NCBI GenBank assembly: GCA_002928515.1
Contig: PERI01000002.1
Location: 531,308 to 595,307 of the forward strand
Length of the DNA: 64,000 nt
Direction: 5' to 3'
Source of the DNA: Hyphomicrobium sp.
Lineage (GTDB): Bacteria; Pseudomonadota; Alphaproteobacteria; Rhizobiales; Hyphomicrobiaceae
Part shown: in pieces, positions 9,530 through 18,765 of the stretch
How positions within the stretch are numbered: the stretch's first letter is position 1
How the letters are laid out: each line of letters opens with the position of its first letter
Translations under genes and position numbers: made by a program
Notes under the pieces: model-generated
The model's input: only the letters and a program-made list of their open reading frames with translations
The model's database searches: none
Told to the model about the DNA's origin: nothing

Positions 9530-10399
9530 TTATTCCGCGGCTTCTGATGGCGAGCGGCTTTGCGATTTGCTCTCGGTGTCGAATTCTTTGAGCGTATCCA
9601 GCGTTGGCATGGCGACAGTGTTATAGCCGCAATCGACAAAATGCACTTCGCCCGTGACCGCGCCCGCGAGCGGCGAAAGCAGGTACAACGCTGCGCCGCC
9701 GATTTCATCCAGCGTCGGTGTGCGCTTCAGCGGTGCGTGGTCACGCTGGTAGTTGAAGATCACGCGGGCATCCGAAACGCCAGCCCCGGCCAGGGTGCGC
9801 ATGACGCCGGCCGAAAGCGCGTTGACGCGAACGCCTTGCGGTCCGAGATCGGCTGCAAGATAGCGCACGGAAGCTTCCAGTGCCGCTTTGGCTACGCCCA
9901 TGACGTTGTAAGACGGCACCCAGCGTGTCGCGCCGCCATACGAAAGCGTGAGCAAGGAACCGCCGTTGGGCATCAGTTCGGCTGCGCGCTTGGCGATTTC
10001 GGTGAATGAGAAGCACGAGATAATCATCGTGTTAGAAAAATTTTCGCGCGTCGTGTCGGCGTAACGGCCCGACAATTCGCGGCGATCGGAGAACGCCAGT
10101 GCGTGGACGACAAAGTCGAGGCCGCCCCACTTGTTCTTTATTTCATCGAACACGGCATCGACGCTTGCCAGATCGGATACATCACACGGCAAGATCAGAT
10201 CGGAGCCTGTCGATTCAGCCAGCGGGATAGCGCGACGACCGAAGGCGTCACCTTGATAGGTAAATGCGAGTTTGGCGCCTTGGCCTGCCAGCACGCGGGC
10301 GATGCCCCAGGCGATGGAACGCTCATTGGCAACACCCATCACGAGGCCGCGCTTGCCCGCCATCAGCGGACCCGGCTTTGCAATGTCGATGTCGGTCAT
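9530..10399 (-). CDS. fabI: Enoyl-[acyl-carrier-protein] reductase (NADH)
   Basis: FabI performs the last reduction of each fatty acid elongation cycle. The 289-aa short-chain dehydrogenase has the modified nucleotide loop GLVMGVANERSIAWGIA and the catalytic set Tyr154, Tyr164 and Lys171 in SYGGATRWVPSYNVMGVAK, as in enteric FabI. It has about 25 extra residues, mostly a polar Ser/Glu-rich tail. The ATG at 10399 follows AAAGG by 8 bases. A longer in-frame start at 10489 adds 30 residues unlike FabI and was rejected. It forms a leftward group with fabB and fabA. Confidence 0.96.
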   Translation of the reverse strand: MTDIDIAKPGPLMAGKRGLVMGVANERSIAWGIARVLAGQGAKLAFTYQGDAFGRRAIPLAESTGSDLILPCDVSDLASVDAVFDEIKNKWGGLDFVVHALAFSDRRELSGRYADTTRENFSNTMIISCFSFTEIAKRAAELMPNGGSLLTLSYGGATRWVPSYNVMGVAKAALEASVRYLAADLGPQGVRVNALSAGVMRTLAGAGVSDARVIFNYQRDHAPLKRTPTLDEIGGAALYLLSPLAGAVTGEVHFVDCGYNTVAMPTLDTLKEFDTESKSQSRSPSEAAE

Positions 10400-10546
10400 A
10401 GGAAACCTTTCTGTGCGACCCTGATCCTTGTAACCGTGGGTGCGCGCGTGAACGTCAAACCAGCCCGCTCCGGGCTTATATAATCTCATCGTCTGGTACC
10501 GTCGAATTCAACGCAAAACAAGCAACGTGCCAGGTGGAAACCTTAG

Positions 10547-11779
10547 TTAACCATCATAGCGAGAGAAGATTAGAGTGGCATTGGTGCCGCCAAAACCGAA
10601 GCTGTTCGACATCACAAAGTTAAGCTGTGCGTCGTCAATGCGCGAGCGCACGATCGGGAGATCGGCAAAGGCCGGATCTATGTCTTCGATGTTTGCGCTT
10701 TCGCAAATGAAGCCGTTGTTCATCATTAAAAGCGAGAAGATCGCTTCCTGTACGCCGATGGCGCCGAGCGAATGACCGGTAAGCGATTTGGTCGCTGCGA
10801 TGGGTGGTACGTCGCTGCCGAATACGGTGCGGATGGCTTCGATTTCTTTTGCGTCACCGACAGGTGTGCCTGTGCCGTGCGGATTGATGTAGTCGATTTT
10901 TGAAATGGCTTTTCCGTCGAAGCCTTTGAGTGCAATTTTCATGCAACGCGCAGCGCCTTCGCCAGATGGGGCTACCATATCGTAGCCGTCTGAGGTGGCG
11001 CCATAGCCGACGATTTCGCCATAGATTTTTGCGCCACGCGCTTTGGCATGTTCGAGTTCTTCGAGGACGAGCACGCCTGCGCCGCCCGCAATTACAAAGC
11101 CGTCGCGGTCTTTATCGTAGGCGCGACTGGCTTTCGATGGCGTTGCATTGAAGCGCGTCGTCATCGCTCCCATGGCGTCGAACAAATTCGACAATGACCA
11201 GTCGAGTTCTTCGCATCCGCCTGCAAACACAACATCCTGTTTGCCCCATTGAATCATTTCGGCCGCATTGCCAATGCAGTGCGCGCTGGTCGCGCAGGCC
11301 GACGAAATCGAATAATTCACGCCTTTGATTTGAAACGCGGTCGCCAGTGCAGCGGACGGGCCCGAACACATCGCTTTGGGGACTTCGAAGGGGCCAATTT
11401 TTTTGGGCCCGCCAGATTTGATCGTTACGTCTGCTGCATCAACGATGGCGCGGGTCGATGGCCCGCCTGAGCCCATGATGATGCCGGTGCGTTCATTGAC
11501 AACGTCTGTGGCTTCTAGACCGGCATCGCGAATGGCCTGATCCATGGCGATCCAATTCCAACCGATGCCCTCGCTCATAAAGCGCTTGGGCTTGCGCGGA
11601 ACCATGCTCTCCCATTCAATCGTGGGCTCGCCTTGGACTTGGCATTTAAAGCCAAGTTCGGCGAATTTTTCGGAGCGCGAAATGCCTGACTTCGCCTCAC
11701 GCAACGAGGCGATCACTTCCTGGGTGTTGTTTCCGATTGATGAAACAATGCCCATTCCTGTAACAACAACGCGCCGCAT
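10547..11779 (-). CDS. fabB: 3-oxoacyl-[acyl-carrier-protein] synthase I
   Basis: FabB elongates unsaturated acyl chains and works with FabA to make cis-unsaturated fatty acids anaerobically. The 410-aa thiolase-fold protein has the Cys-His-His catalytic set: Cys in [14 protein letters not shown] (about residue 163), His in [11 protein letters not shown] and His in [10 protein letters not shown]. It ends with the usual [14 protein letters not shown] glycine-rich segment. Pairing with fabA directly upstream identifies it as FabB and not FabF. Confidence 0.96.
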   Translation of the reverse strand: MRRVVVTGMGIVSSIGNNTQEVIASLREAKSGISRSEKFAELGFKCQVQGEPTIEWESMVPRKPKRFMSEGIGWNWIAMDQAIRDAGLEATDVVNERTGIIMGSGGPSTRAIVDAADVTIKSGGPKKIGPFEVPKAMCSGPSAALATAFQIKGVNYSISSACATSAHCIGNAAEMIQWGKQDVVFAGGCEELDWSLSNLFDAMGAMTTRFNATPSKASRAYDKDRDGFVIAGGAGVLVLEELEHAKARGAKIYGEIVGYGATSDGYDMVAPSGEGAARCMKIALKGFDGKAISKIDYINPHGTGTPVGDAKEIEAIRTVFGSDVPPIAATKSLTGHSLGAIGVQEAIFSLLMMNNGFICESANIEDIDPAFADLPIVRSRIDDAQLNFVMSNSFGFGGTNATLIFSRYDG

Positions 11780-11837
11780 GCGCCCATGGTCCCCTCAGAG
11801 AATATCGCAGTCCGGCCAAGCGCCGTGCGACAGTGTT

Positions 11838-12368
11838 TTAGCTTGCTGACGCTTCGCTGGATTTCAATAGCACGCGAAGGTCTTTAGCCGTGTAGATCAC
11901 TTCGCCGTCAGCTTTGAGTACGCCGTCGGCTTCAGCAAGTTTCAGTTTTCGCGCAATGACGCGCTTGATGTCGATGACATATTCCAGATGCTTTACGTCG
12001 GGCGTTACTTCGCGCATGAATTTGACTTCGCCAACGCCTGACGCGCGGCCTTGTCCCGTCAGCCCAAGCCAGCCCAGATAAAAACCCGTAAGCTGCCATA
12101 GAGCGTCCAAGCCAAGGCACCCTGGCATAACGGGATCGCCATGAAAGTGGCAATCAAAAAACCAGTTAAGGCGCTCGTTGCCCGCGACCTTTAGTTCGGC
12201 CACGATTTGTCCTTTGCCGTTCGCGCCACCGGTTTCTGAAATGTGCGAAATGCGGTCGAACATGAGCATGGGAGGGAGCGGCAACTGTGCGTTACCCTGA
12301 CCGAAAAGCTCGCCGCGACCGCAGGTCAAAAGGTCTTCGAAATCAAAGCTAGAGCGGCGATCCGCCAT
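11838..12368 (-). CDS. fabA: 3-hydroxydecanoyl-ACP dehydratase/isomerase
   Basis: FabA dehydrates 3-hydroxydecanoyl-ACP and isomerises the product to the cis-3 form, the branch point to unsaturated fatty acids. The 176-aa hotdog-fold protein carries the catalytic His74 in [14 protein letters not shown] and Asp88 in LGLDALWQ, matching His70 and Asp84 of the enteric enzyme with a constant shift of four. The ATG at 12368 follows GAGGA at good spacing; a 34-residue longer frame is not FabA-like. fabA leads the fabA-fabB-fabI-murI group and is divergent from irr. Confidence 0.96.
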   Translation of the reverse strand: MADRRSSFDFEDLLTCGRGELFGQGNAQLPLPPMLMFDRISHISETGGANGKGQIVAELKVAGNERLNWFFDCHFHGDPVMPGCLGLDALWQLTGFYLGWLGLTGQGRASGVGEVKFMREVTPDVKHLEYVIDIKRVIARKLKLAEADGVLKADGEVIYTAKDLRVLLKSSEASAS

Positions 12369-12522
12369 ATTTTTCCTCGTCTTCGTGAATTTTAGGAACG
12401 CCAATACGTCTTTGAAGCGGGGGTGGTAACATAACCGCTGGTGATCGCAAAGCTGCTGCGGGAGAGCCAATGGGCCTGCGACAAGCTGTATAACTGCGAG
12501 AAACCCTATGATTTGCCTGAAG

Positions 12523-12558
12523 TTGCGGTCTGACGCCGTAGTGTCTATATTGTCGACA
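12523..12558 (+). promoter_or_regulatory. Likely irr promoter with a palindrome at the start site
   Basis: TTGCGG (12523-12528) and TATATT (12546-12551) are separated by 17 bases, a good housekeeping-type promoter pointing at irr. The 8-bp palindrome TGTCGACA (12551-12558) overlaps the -10 edge and the expected start site, where a repressor could act. It lies in the 272-base gap shared with fabA. Promoter fit is seen; operator role is inferred. Confidence 0.45.
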
Positions 12559-12640
12559 GTATTCGTCAGAGTGCTGATGCGCCCTGACCCTCATGTGTTG
12601 GGCGAAATGTCCATTGCAAACAAGAGAGATTTCGGAAGCG

Positions 12641-13075
12641 ATGTCTGATCATCAGACTGACAAGACAGCACATCAGGCTTTGGTACCTGACCTGTTGCGA
12701 AGAGCCGGGTTGCGGCCCACGCGCCAGCGCTTGGCACTGGGGGCTTTGTTATTTGGCGAGGGCGATCGCCACGTGACGGCGGAGCAGTTGCACGCCGAAG
12801 TTGCGGCGCAGGGCGAGCATGTGTCTTTGGCGACGGTCTATAATGCTTTGCATCAATTCAAGAAGGCCGGTTTGGTGCGCGAGTTGGCCATCGACGGCAC
12901 GAAGGCGTACTTCGATACCAATACCTCCAATCACAGCCATTTCCTGCTCGAAAGCACTGGCGATTTGATGGACATTCCCGAAGACACTGTTCAGGTCTCT
13001 GGCGTTCCGGAGCCGCCCAAAGGCATGCGCATCACGCACGTCGATGTTGTCGTTCGTCTGGCGAAAATAGATTAA
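12641..13075 (+). CDS. irr: Fur-family iron response regulator Irr
   Basis: A 144-aa winged-helix regulator of the Fur superfamily. The DNA-binding part (RRAGLRPTRQRLALGALLF ... VSLATVYNALHQFKKAGLV) and the dimerisation part (TKAYFDTNTSNHSHFLLE, with the His-rich NHSHF haem/metal site) match Irr, which controls haem synthesis and iron uptake in Hyphomicrobiales. The N-terminal GCPWHD-type haem motif of Bradyrhizobium Irr is absent, as in most Irr proteins. The ATG at 12641 follows GGAAG. The position next to fabA-fabB-fabI is a known conserved arrangement and supports Irr over Fur or Mur. It may act on the iron genes at 30-31 kb and 37-40 kb. Confidence 0.88.
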   Translation: MSDHQTDKTAHQALVPDLLRRAGLRPTRQRLALGALLFGEGDRHVTAEQLHAEVAAQGEHVSLATVYNALHQFKKAGLVRELAIDGTKAYFDTNTSNHSHFLLESTGDLMDIPEDTVQVSGVPEPPKGMRITHVDVVVRLAKID

Positions 13076-13121
13076 GCAAAATCGCTTTCAGCTTTTACAA
13101 CGCGCTCATGTCCGCGCGGCG

Positions 13122-13739
13122 TTACTTGATGGTTTCGCCTTGATAGACGCCCCAGAGCATTTTTTGTTCGATGTAGCCGGTAAATTTGTCCACCGTAACG
13201 CGGCACCATCGCCCATCGCACAGATGCAAATCGGCGATCACGCCGGCTTCTACTTTGACAACGACCGATGAACTCGCGCTGTCGCTGGAGCGAATGGGAA
13301 CCTGCGGTGGTTGTGCGCCACTCTTGCGTTCCCATGGTAGCACGAGGCCGGTTCGCCGACCCGATAGAAACGATTGCAACAGCCAACCGGTCGCTCCGTC
13401 GGCATCTCGGACTTGACGCCAGCCTTCGAATTCTTTGACGACTTCAAGTGGTAAACCGGCGCGGCGATAGACCCAGCCGGTCGGATACTCTGTGCCAGGA
13501 CCGTTTCGCAAATTGACGCGGTCGGATTTCAAACTGACAAAGCGCGGCACCGGCAAACCACTGCCACTGGGCACAGCCGCTTGTTGGCTCATGGCTGGTA
13601 GCGGTATCGCTATGATAGCTAAGAGGCGTGTAAAATACCTCAACAACGGCAAACCTGCGCCATGCCGGACGGACCTGCGATGAGCGGGTGGGCGAGGTGT
13701 CAGATGCGCGTACAAGGTCGTTGGACTTCCTATTCTCAT
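13122..13739 (-). CDS. Secreted protein with two SH3-like domains
   Basis: A 205-aa protein with an N-terminal hydrophobic export segment (LLRYFTRLLAIIAIPLP) after a basic stretch. Two bacterial SH3 units follow: VNLRNGPGTEYPTGWVYRRAGLPLEV with EGWRQVRDADGATGWL, then a second around VEAGVIADLHLCDGRWCRV ending in GYIEQ. Such proteins are thought to bind cell-wall peptides. The two Cys in LCDGRWC could form a disulfide. It ends against irr and is divergent from the dehydrogenase at 13889. The exact N-terminus is uncertain because the export segment starts about 30 residues in. Confidence 0.75.
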   Translation of the reverse strand: MRIGSPTTLYAHLTPRPPAHRRSVRHGAGLPLLRYFTRLLAIIAIPLPAMSQQAAVPSGSGLPVPRFVSLKSDRVNLRNGPGTEYPTGWVYRRAGLPLEVVKEFEGWRQVRDADGATGWLLQSFLSGRRTGLVLPWERKSGAQPPQVPIRSSDSASSSVVVKVEAGVIADLHLCDGRWCRVTVDKFTGYIEQKMLWGVYQGETIK

Positions 13740-13888
13740 GGCTGGTCATCGTCGATCTGGCGGATTTCTCATTGCAATGCACGCAGGCCGATCACTAGGG
13801 CATACGTCAATCAGCACTTTGTCATCGCCAAGGCCATCTGTTAGACACGGGTTTCAAACTTTAATGTTTCTGCGGACAAGAATCAGCA

Positions 13889-14887
13889 ATGGCCACCTCT
13901 TTGAAGAAACCGGTTGTTATCGTTACGCGCAAGCTCCCAGACGTGGTCGAGACACGCATGTGCGAATTGTTTGAAACGCGGCTCAATGACGATGACAAGC
14001 CGATGACACAGGCGCAACTCATCGAAGCCGTGAAAACAGCTGATGTGCTCGTACCTACTGTTACGGATCGGATTGATCGCGCCGTGCTCACGCAGGCTGG
14101 TCCTAAACTGCGTTTGATCGCGAATTTCGGCACCGGCGTCGATAATGTGGATCTGGATACCGCACGCAATCGCGCCATTCTGGTCACGAATACGCCTGGC
14201 GTTCTAACCGAAGACACAGCCGACATGACGATGGCGCTCATTCTTGCCGTACCGCGGCGGCTGGCTGAAGGTGCGGCCTACATGCGCGATCCAAATACAA
14301 AATGGTCGGGCTGGTCGCCAACCTGGATGTTAGGACATCGGATTTACGGCAAGCGACTTGGTATTATCGGTATGGGTCGCATCGGGCAGGCTGTGGCGCG
14401 ACGCGCGAAGGCGTTCGGATTGCAAATCCACTACCACAATCGCCGCCGGGTTTCGGACGCGATTGAGCAAGACCTCGAAGCGACATACTGGGAAAGCCTC
14501 GACCAGATGTTGACGCGCGTCGATATCGTGTCGGTGAATTGTCCGCACACACCTGGCACCTACCATCTGTTGTCGGCGCGGCGATTGAAGTTGCTCAAAC
14601 CGTCAGCCTATATCGTCAACACCGCACGCGGTGAAGTGATCGACGAAAACGAATTGGCACGACTTCTGGAGTCAGGGGCGATCGCTGGTGCAGGTCTCGA
14701 TGTGTTCGAACATGAACCCGCCGTCAATCCGCGTCTGCTCGCGTCCGATCGGGTGGTTGCTCTCCCGCACATGAGTTCGGCGACAATCGAAGGCCGTATC
14801 GACATGGGCGAAAAGGTGATCATCAACATTAAAGCATTTGCAGATGGCCATGCGCCGCCCGATCGCGTGCACCCGGCGATGTTGTGA
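13889..14887 (+). CDS. D-2-hydroxyacid dehydrogenase (glyoxylate reductase type)
   Basis: A 332-aa NAD(P)-dependent dehydrogenase that likely interconverts glyoxylate or hydroxypyruvate with glycolate or glycerate. It has the dinucleotide motif GIIGMGRIGQAVARR, the substrate-binding NFGTGVDNVDLD, the catalytic Arg in NTARGEVIDE, Glu in LDVFEHEP and His in ALPHMSSAT. The close match to the glyoxylate/hydroxypyruvate reductase class and the neighbouring irr and SH3 genes fit the gene called gyaR in related genomes. Substrate cannot be fixed from sequence alone. Confidence 0.88.
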   Translation: MATSLKKPVVIVTRKLPDVVETRMCELFETRLNDDDKPMTQAQLIEAVKTADVLVPTVTDRIDRAVLTQAGPKLRLIANFGTGVDNVDLDTARNRAILVTNTPGVLTEDTADMTMALILAVPRRLAEGAAYMRDPNTKWSGWSPTWMLGHRIYGKRLGIIGMGRIGQAVARRAKAFGLQIHYHNRRRVSDAIEQDLEATYWESLDQMLTRVDIVSVNCPHTPGTYHLLSARRLKLLKPSAYIVNTARGEVIDENELARLLESGAIAGAGLDVFEHEPAVNPRLLASDRVVALPHMSSATIEGRIDMGEKVIINIKAFADGHAPPDRVHPAML

Positions 14888-14888
14888 T

Positions 14889-16157
14889 TCAAGTGCCCCA
14901 TAGTTTCGAGATCGCCAATATATAGAACGTGACCGTCGCTCCATAACCTATGGCCAGCCAAACCGTATCGATCATGCTGAGCGGTGGCAGCGGGCGCGTT
15001 GACGCCTGAGGCTTTACGAGAATGCTAGGCGCAATGATAAAAAACAGCGCCAGCAAAATGTAATCGCCGATCCAGATCGATAACGCGCCACCTGCGAACA
15101 AGGCTGCGACTTGAAACGCGCGCACAGATTCAGCGCCAGCGCGCGACAGCAGCGACTGCATGATATGCCCACCATCGAGCGGAAAAATTGGCAGCAAGTT
15201 GAAACCATTGAGCAAGGCACTCAAGAGCGCCAAGCGTGTCAAAACCGGATCGTTGCTTTGTTGGCTGAGAAACAAGAGCAGTGCTGTCGATATCAGGCTC
15301 AAGCCTGGCCCCATCAGCGCGACGAGGCCGCGCTCTACTTCGGATTTTGCCGTGCTTGATCCAATAGCGACGCCGCCGAAAAATGGCACGAAGTATATGC
15401 CTTTGACGGGTATGCCCGCCCACCGCATAGCGAGTACGTGACCCAACTCGTGGATCAAAATCACACCGATCAGCATGGCGGCAATTGACGGACCAAATAG
15501 TGCGAAGAAACTCGCAAACGTCAATGCGCCGGTTATGATGGCGTCGCGGACGCGCGTTGTCGGAGGCGGATTGCCATCTCTGGCAATTTCAACTGCGGTA
15601 TTTCTGAGCCGTGTCGCGGATTGCACTTGCGACAGTGGAATGAGCAACCGGGTAAGAAAGCGATCATGCGTTAGATCGTGTGTCGTCGTCACCCGTGAAG
15701 ATTGATCGTCTCCGGTAACAGCAACGGCCATGACATAGTCGCTGCCATAGCGATAAATCGGGTCTGACTCTGTTTGCAGAATTTCAAGGCTCATCGCTTC
15801 GCCCACGCGCATTTCGAGAACCCGATAGGCAAACGAGAATTGTTTATCGCCCATACGCACGGCACCTGCGAACACGCCAGGTCTTGAAGGATCAGCATCG
15901 GTATCAATTTCAATTTTGGGCTGGCCCGCGAGCGTGATTTTGTTGGCTGACACAACCTGCCATGTGATGTCTTTTGGCGCGGCAACGTTATAGGATGCCA
16001 CATAGCGGCGTCGTTTGATACCTAAGAGCAGGTCAAACGGAATGCGTGCGAATTCTGCTAGGAGGTAGAGGAGATTGGAAAGAAACGCTGGCAAGATCAC
16101 TTCCCCTGGACGCACTCCACTTTTCGTCTGGCCACGTTTCGGCTGGCGTTGCGTCAA
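14889..16157 (-). CDS. Site-2 protease family membrane metallopeptidase (M50)
   Basis: A 422-aa protein whose C-terminal half is an M50 intramembrane protease: ILIHELGHVLAMRW has the zinc HExxH motif in a membrane helix and FPLDGGHIMQS supplies the Asp ligand. The N-terminal 190 residues form a soluble part of unknown function (SYNVAAPKDITWQVVSANKITLAGQPKIE). M50 enzymes cut membrane-bound regulators, but no anti-sigma partner is seen nearby. The only start is a TTG at 16157 with no good ribosome site, so the N-terminus is uncertain. It follows moeB on the same strand and converges to within one base of the dehydrogenase at 14887. Confidence 0.8.
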   Translation of the reverse strand: MTQRQPKRGQTKSGVRPGEVILPAFLSNLLYLLAEFARIPFDLLLGIKRRRYVASYNVAAPKDITWQVVSANKITLAGQPKIEIDTDADPSRPGVFAGAVRMGDKQFSFAYRVLEMRVGEAMSLEILQTESDPIYRYGSDYVMAVAVTGDDQSSRVTTTHDLTHDRFLTRLLIPLSQVQSATRLRNTAVEIARDGNPPPTTRVRDAIITGALTFASFFALFGPSIAAMLIGVILIHELGHVLAMRWAGIPVKGIYFVPFFGGVAIGSSTAKSEVERGLVALMGPGLSLISTALLLFLSQQSNDPVLTRLALLSALLNGFNLLPIFPLDGGHIMQSLLSRAGAESVRAFQVAALFAGGALSIWIGDYILLALFFIIAPSILVKPQASTRPLPPLSMIDTVWLAIGYGATVTFYILAISKLWGT

Positions 16158-16188
16158 GACTGTGACGGGATCGATTTTCTGATCGTCG

Positions 16189-17025
16189 TCACTCGGCTGC
16201 GCAGGCTGGATTTGTGGTCGTGCGATGTTGCGACAGGTCTTGGATTGTTGGATTTAATCCTGTCAGTGGATTGGTGGGATCCCATTTGATCGTCACAGTC
16301 TCGAAACGGCTCGCTGCTGCATCGTAAATTATCAGGCGACCAGCCAAGGTATCGCCCAGGGCGAGAAGCTCCTTGATGACTTCGGTCGCTTGCAATGTGC
16401 CGATGACGCCGGCAATGGGTCCTAGTACACCCACTTCAGAACAGTTGGCGACGAGGCCAGCAGGTGGCGCTTGCGGAAACAAGCACCGCAACGTTGGATA
16501 GGGTGTGCCGTCTGATTGTTTCTCGAACGGTTTGAATACCGAGACATAGCCATCGAGTGAGCCGAGTGCGCCATAGACGAGCGGACGGCGTGCGAAGTAG
16601 CAGGCATCTGCGACGAGGTAGCGGGTGGCGAAATTATCGGACCCGTCTGCTACGAGATCATATTGCGAGATGATGTCGAGTGCATTTTCAGCGGTCAGGC
16701 GTTCGGCGTGTTGTTCGACTGTAACGTGCGGATTGATCTCGCGGATGTTTTCCGCTGCGCTGTCGACTTTCAAAGCTCCTGCATTGCGCGTGCCGTGGAT
16801 AATTTGGCGTTGCAGGTTGTCGATCGACACGCGGTCATCATCGATGATGCCAAGTGTGCCGACGCCTGCTGCTGCGAGATACAGCAACACGGGAGAGCCG
16901 AGGCCGCCTGCGCCAATGACCAGCACGCGGGCAGCCTTGAGACGTTGCTGCCCTTGCGCACCAACTTCGCGCAAAACGAGATGGCGCTTGTAGCGCTGGA
17001 CCTCGTCTGCGGTGAGTGTGGTCAT
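16189..17025 (-). CDS. moeB: MoeB/ThiF-type adenylyltransferase
   Basis: A 278-aa E1-like enzyme that adenylates the C-terminal Gly of a small sulfur carrier such as MoaD. It has the ATP loop GAGGLGSPVLLYLAAAGVG, the IDDDRVSIDNLQRQIIH segment, DGSDNFATRYL and the Cys in LVANCSEVGVLGP. The two CxxC zinc pairs of enteric MoeB are not there: the first site is reduced to TLRCLFP and the C-terminus (IKWDPTNPLTGLNPTI) has none. It lies between cysK and the M50 gene on the same strand, so a role in sulfur transfer for thiamin or cysteine is also possible. Confidence 0.85.
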   Translation of the reverse strand: MTTLTADEVQRYKRHLVLREVGAQGQQRLKAARVLVIGAGGLGSPVLLYLAAAGVGTLGIIDDDRVSIDNLQRQIIHGTRNAGALKVDSAAENIREINPHVTVEQHAERLTAENALDIISQYDLVADGSDNFATRYLVADACYFARRPLVYGALGSLDGYVSVFKPFEKQSDGTPYPTLRCLFPQAPPAGLVANCSEVGVLGPIAGVIGTLQATEVIKELLALGDTLAGRLIIYDAAASRFETVTIKWDPTNPLTGLNPTIQDLSQHRTTTNPACAAE

Positions 17026-17042
17026 ATCTTTTCCTATGGCAT

Positions 17043-18041
17043 TCAGGCTTTCGCAGCCGGTTCGACGAACAACTCGCTTGAGAAATAACGCTCGGCTGAC
17101 GATGGTGCGAACGTCACAATGGTCTTGCCTGCAAACTCTGGTTTTTGTGCAACCGTGATGGCGGCAGCCAGGTTAGCACCTGTCGAGATGCCGCCCGGGA
17201 TGCCTTCGACACGCGCCAACATGCGCGATGTTTCGAGCGCTGTCTCACTTGCGACCGTGACAACCTCGTCGATCAAATCGCGTTGCAAAATTGAGGGAAC
17301 GAAGCCTGCACCGATGCCTTGAATTTTGTGAGGACCGCGTGCTTGACCTGAGAGAATTGCGCTTGTTGAAGGTTCGACGGCAAACATTTTAAGTCCGGGA
17401 ATACGCTTTTTAAGTGCGCGACCGACGCCGGTAATCGTACCGCCAGTACCAACGCCAACAACGATGGCGTCAACTTTGCCGCCCGTGTCGTTGTAAATTT
17501 CTTCGGCAGTTGTCAATTCGTGAACCAGGGGATTTGCTGGATTATCGAACTGCCCTGGAATAACAGCATCAGGCAACGACTTGGCGATTTCTTCGGCGCG
17601 CGCGACCGCCGTTGGCATGCCGCCCGGTCCAGGCGTTAATTCAAGCTCGGCGCCCAAGTGGGTGAGAATTTTACGGCGCTCGATCGACATGGTTTCGGGC
17701 ATGACGAGGATCAAGCGATAGCCACGTGCCGCCGCGACGAACGCTAGGCCCACGCCGGTGTTGCCAGAGGTCGGTTCGACCAAAACTGTTTTGCCGGGTG
17801 TGATGCGGCCTTCGGCTTCGAGCACGTCGATCATCGAAACGCCGATGCGGTCTTTGACGGACGAAAGGGGATTGAAAAACTCGAGCTTGATAAGGATGTC
17901 GGCTGTTAGGCCCTGATTGGCCTTTACATTGGCGAGCCGCACCAATGGAGTGTGGCCGATGGTTTCGGCGATGTTCTCATAAACGCGTCCGCGTCCCCAG
18001 GTCTTCGTGGCGGCAAGGGTTTTTATTGTGTTGCTCGGCAT
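17043..18041 (-). CDS. cysK: Cysteine synthase A (O-acetylserine sulfhydrylase)
   Basis: CysK makes cysteine from O-acetylserine and sulfide using PLP. The 332-aa protein has the PLP lysine in SSVKDRIGVSMI (Lys63), the substrate loop EPTSGNTGVGLAF, the phosphate loop VVGVGTGGTITGVG and the usual C-terminal ISTGANLAAA segment. The start follows AGGAAAC. The gap to moeB is 17 bases, suggesting one transcript and a shared role in sulfur metabolism. Confidence 0.95.
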   Translation of the reverse strand: MPSNTIKTLAATKTWGRGRVYENIAETIGHTPLVRLANVKANQGLTADILIKLEFFNPLSSVKDRIGVSMIDVLEAEGRITPGKTVLVEPTSGNTGVGLAFVAAARGYRLILVMPETMSIERRKILTHLGAELELTPGPGGMPTAVARAEEIAKSLPDAVIPGQFDNPANPLVHELTTAEEIYNDTGGKVDAIVVGVGTGGTITGVGRALKKRIPGLKMFAVEPSTSAILSGQARGPHKIQGIGAGFVPSILQRDLIDEVVTVASETALETSRMLARVEGIPGGISTGANLAAAITVAQKPEFAGKTIVTFAPSSAERYFSSELFVEPAAKA

Positions 18042-18153
18042 GACGTTTCCTGTGTTTCCAAGGTCGCGAATGGTTGGTTGTTTCTGGCAGGTTCATGGCG
18101 TTGGCTCAAGTGCCGTTGCCTTATGAAATGAACTGCAAAGCTTATCGTGATTA

Positions 18154-18765
18154 TCAACGTGCCGATAAGCGTTCAGTTTTCCCAACCTTGACTTTTTGAC
18201 CTTTGGGACGAGCCCGTTTCGCTTTTGATTTGGATTGCGCAACGGATTTGCGTGATGTTGCAGTGCTTGAGGGTTTTTTGCCAGCGATGCCGGTTGAGCC
18301 AAAACCACCGGTTCCGCGCGACGTGGTATTGAGAATTTTTACTTCGATAAGATTGGCGCGCGTGACCGGTGCGAGGATGAGCTGTGCGATACGGTCGCCG
18401 CGTTGGATTGTGAAAAGCTCCGATCCCAGATTGATCAAGATCACCGAGACTTCGCCGCGATAATCTGCATCGATCGTGCCGGGGCTATTCAAGACTGTGA
18501 CGCCGTGTTTTGCAGCAAGACCCGAACGCGGGCGAACTTGTGCTTCGGTCCCTTTCGGAAGGGCAAACATCAAGCCTGTTGGCACCATCACGCGTGAGCC
18601 GGGTTTAAGGATGATCGGACTTTCGTCCGGTAGAGCAGCAAGCAGATCAAGGCCCGCTGCATCGTCCGTTTGATAAGCAGGTAGCGTGAGACCTTCGGCG
18701 TGCGGCAAGCGGCTGACATTAACCGCGAGAGTGGAGGAAGATTTTTTAGTTTTGCGCGAGGTCAT
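18154..18765 (-). CDS. dut: dUTP diphosphatase with basic C-terminal extension
   Basis: Dut hydrolyses dUTP to dUMP, keeping uracil out of DNA. All five trimeric dUTPase motifs are present: [17 protein letters not shown], the [10 protein letters not shown] motif with the catalytic Asp, GDRIAQL, and the C-terminal arm [10 protein letters not shown] that closes the active site. At 203 aa it is about 50 residues longer than usual. The extra part after the GFGSTG arm is rich in Lys, Arg and Ser and probably disordered. Its ATG overlaps the coaBC stop as ATGA, so translation is coupled. Confidence 0.95.
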   Translation of the reverse strand: MTSRKTKKSSSTLAVNVSRLPHAEGLTLPAYQTDDAAGLDLLAALPDESPIILKPGSRVMVPTGLMFALPKGTEAQVRPRSGLAAKHGVTVLNSPGTIDADYRGEVSVILINLGSELFTIQRGDRIAQLILAPVTRANLIEVKILNTTSRGTGGFGSTGIAGKKPSSTATSRKSVAQSKSKAKRARPKGQKVKVGKTERLSAR

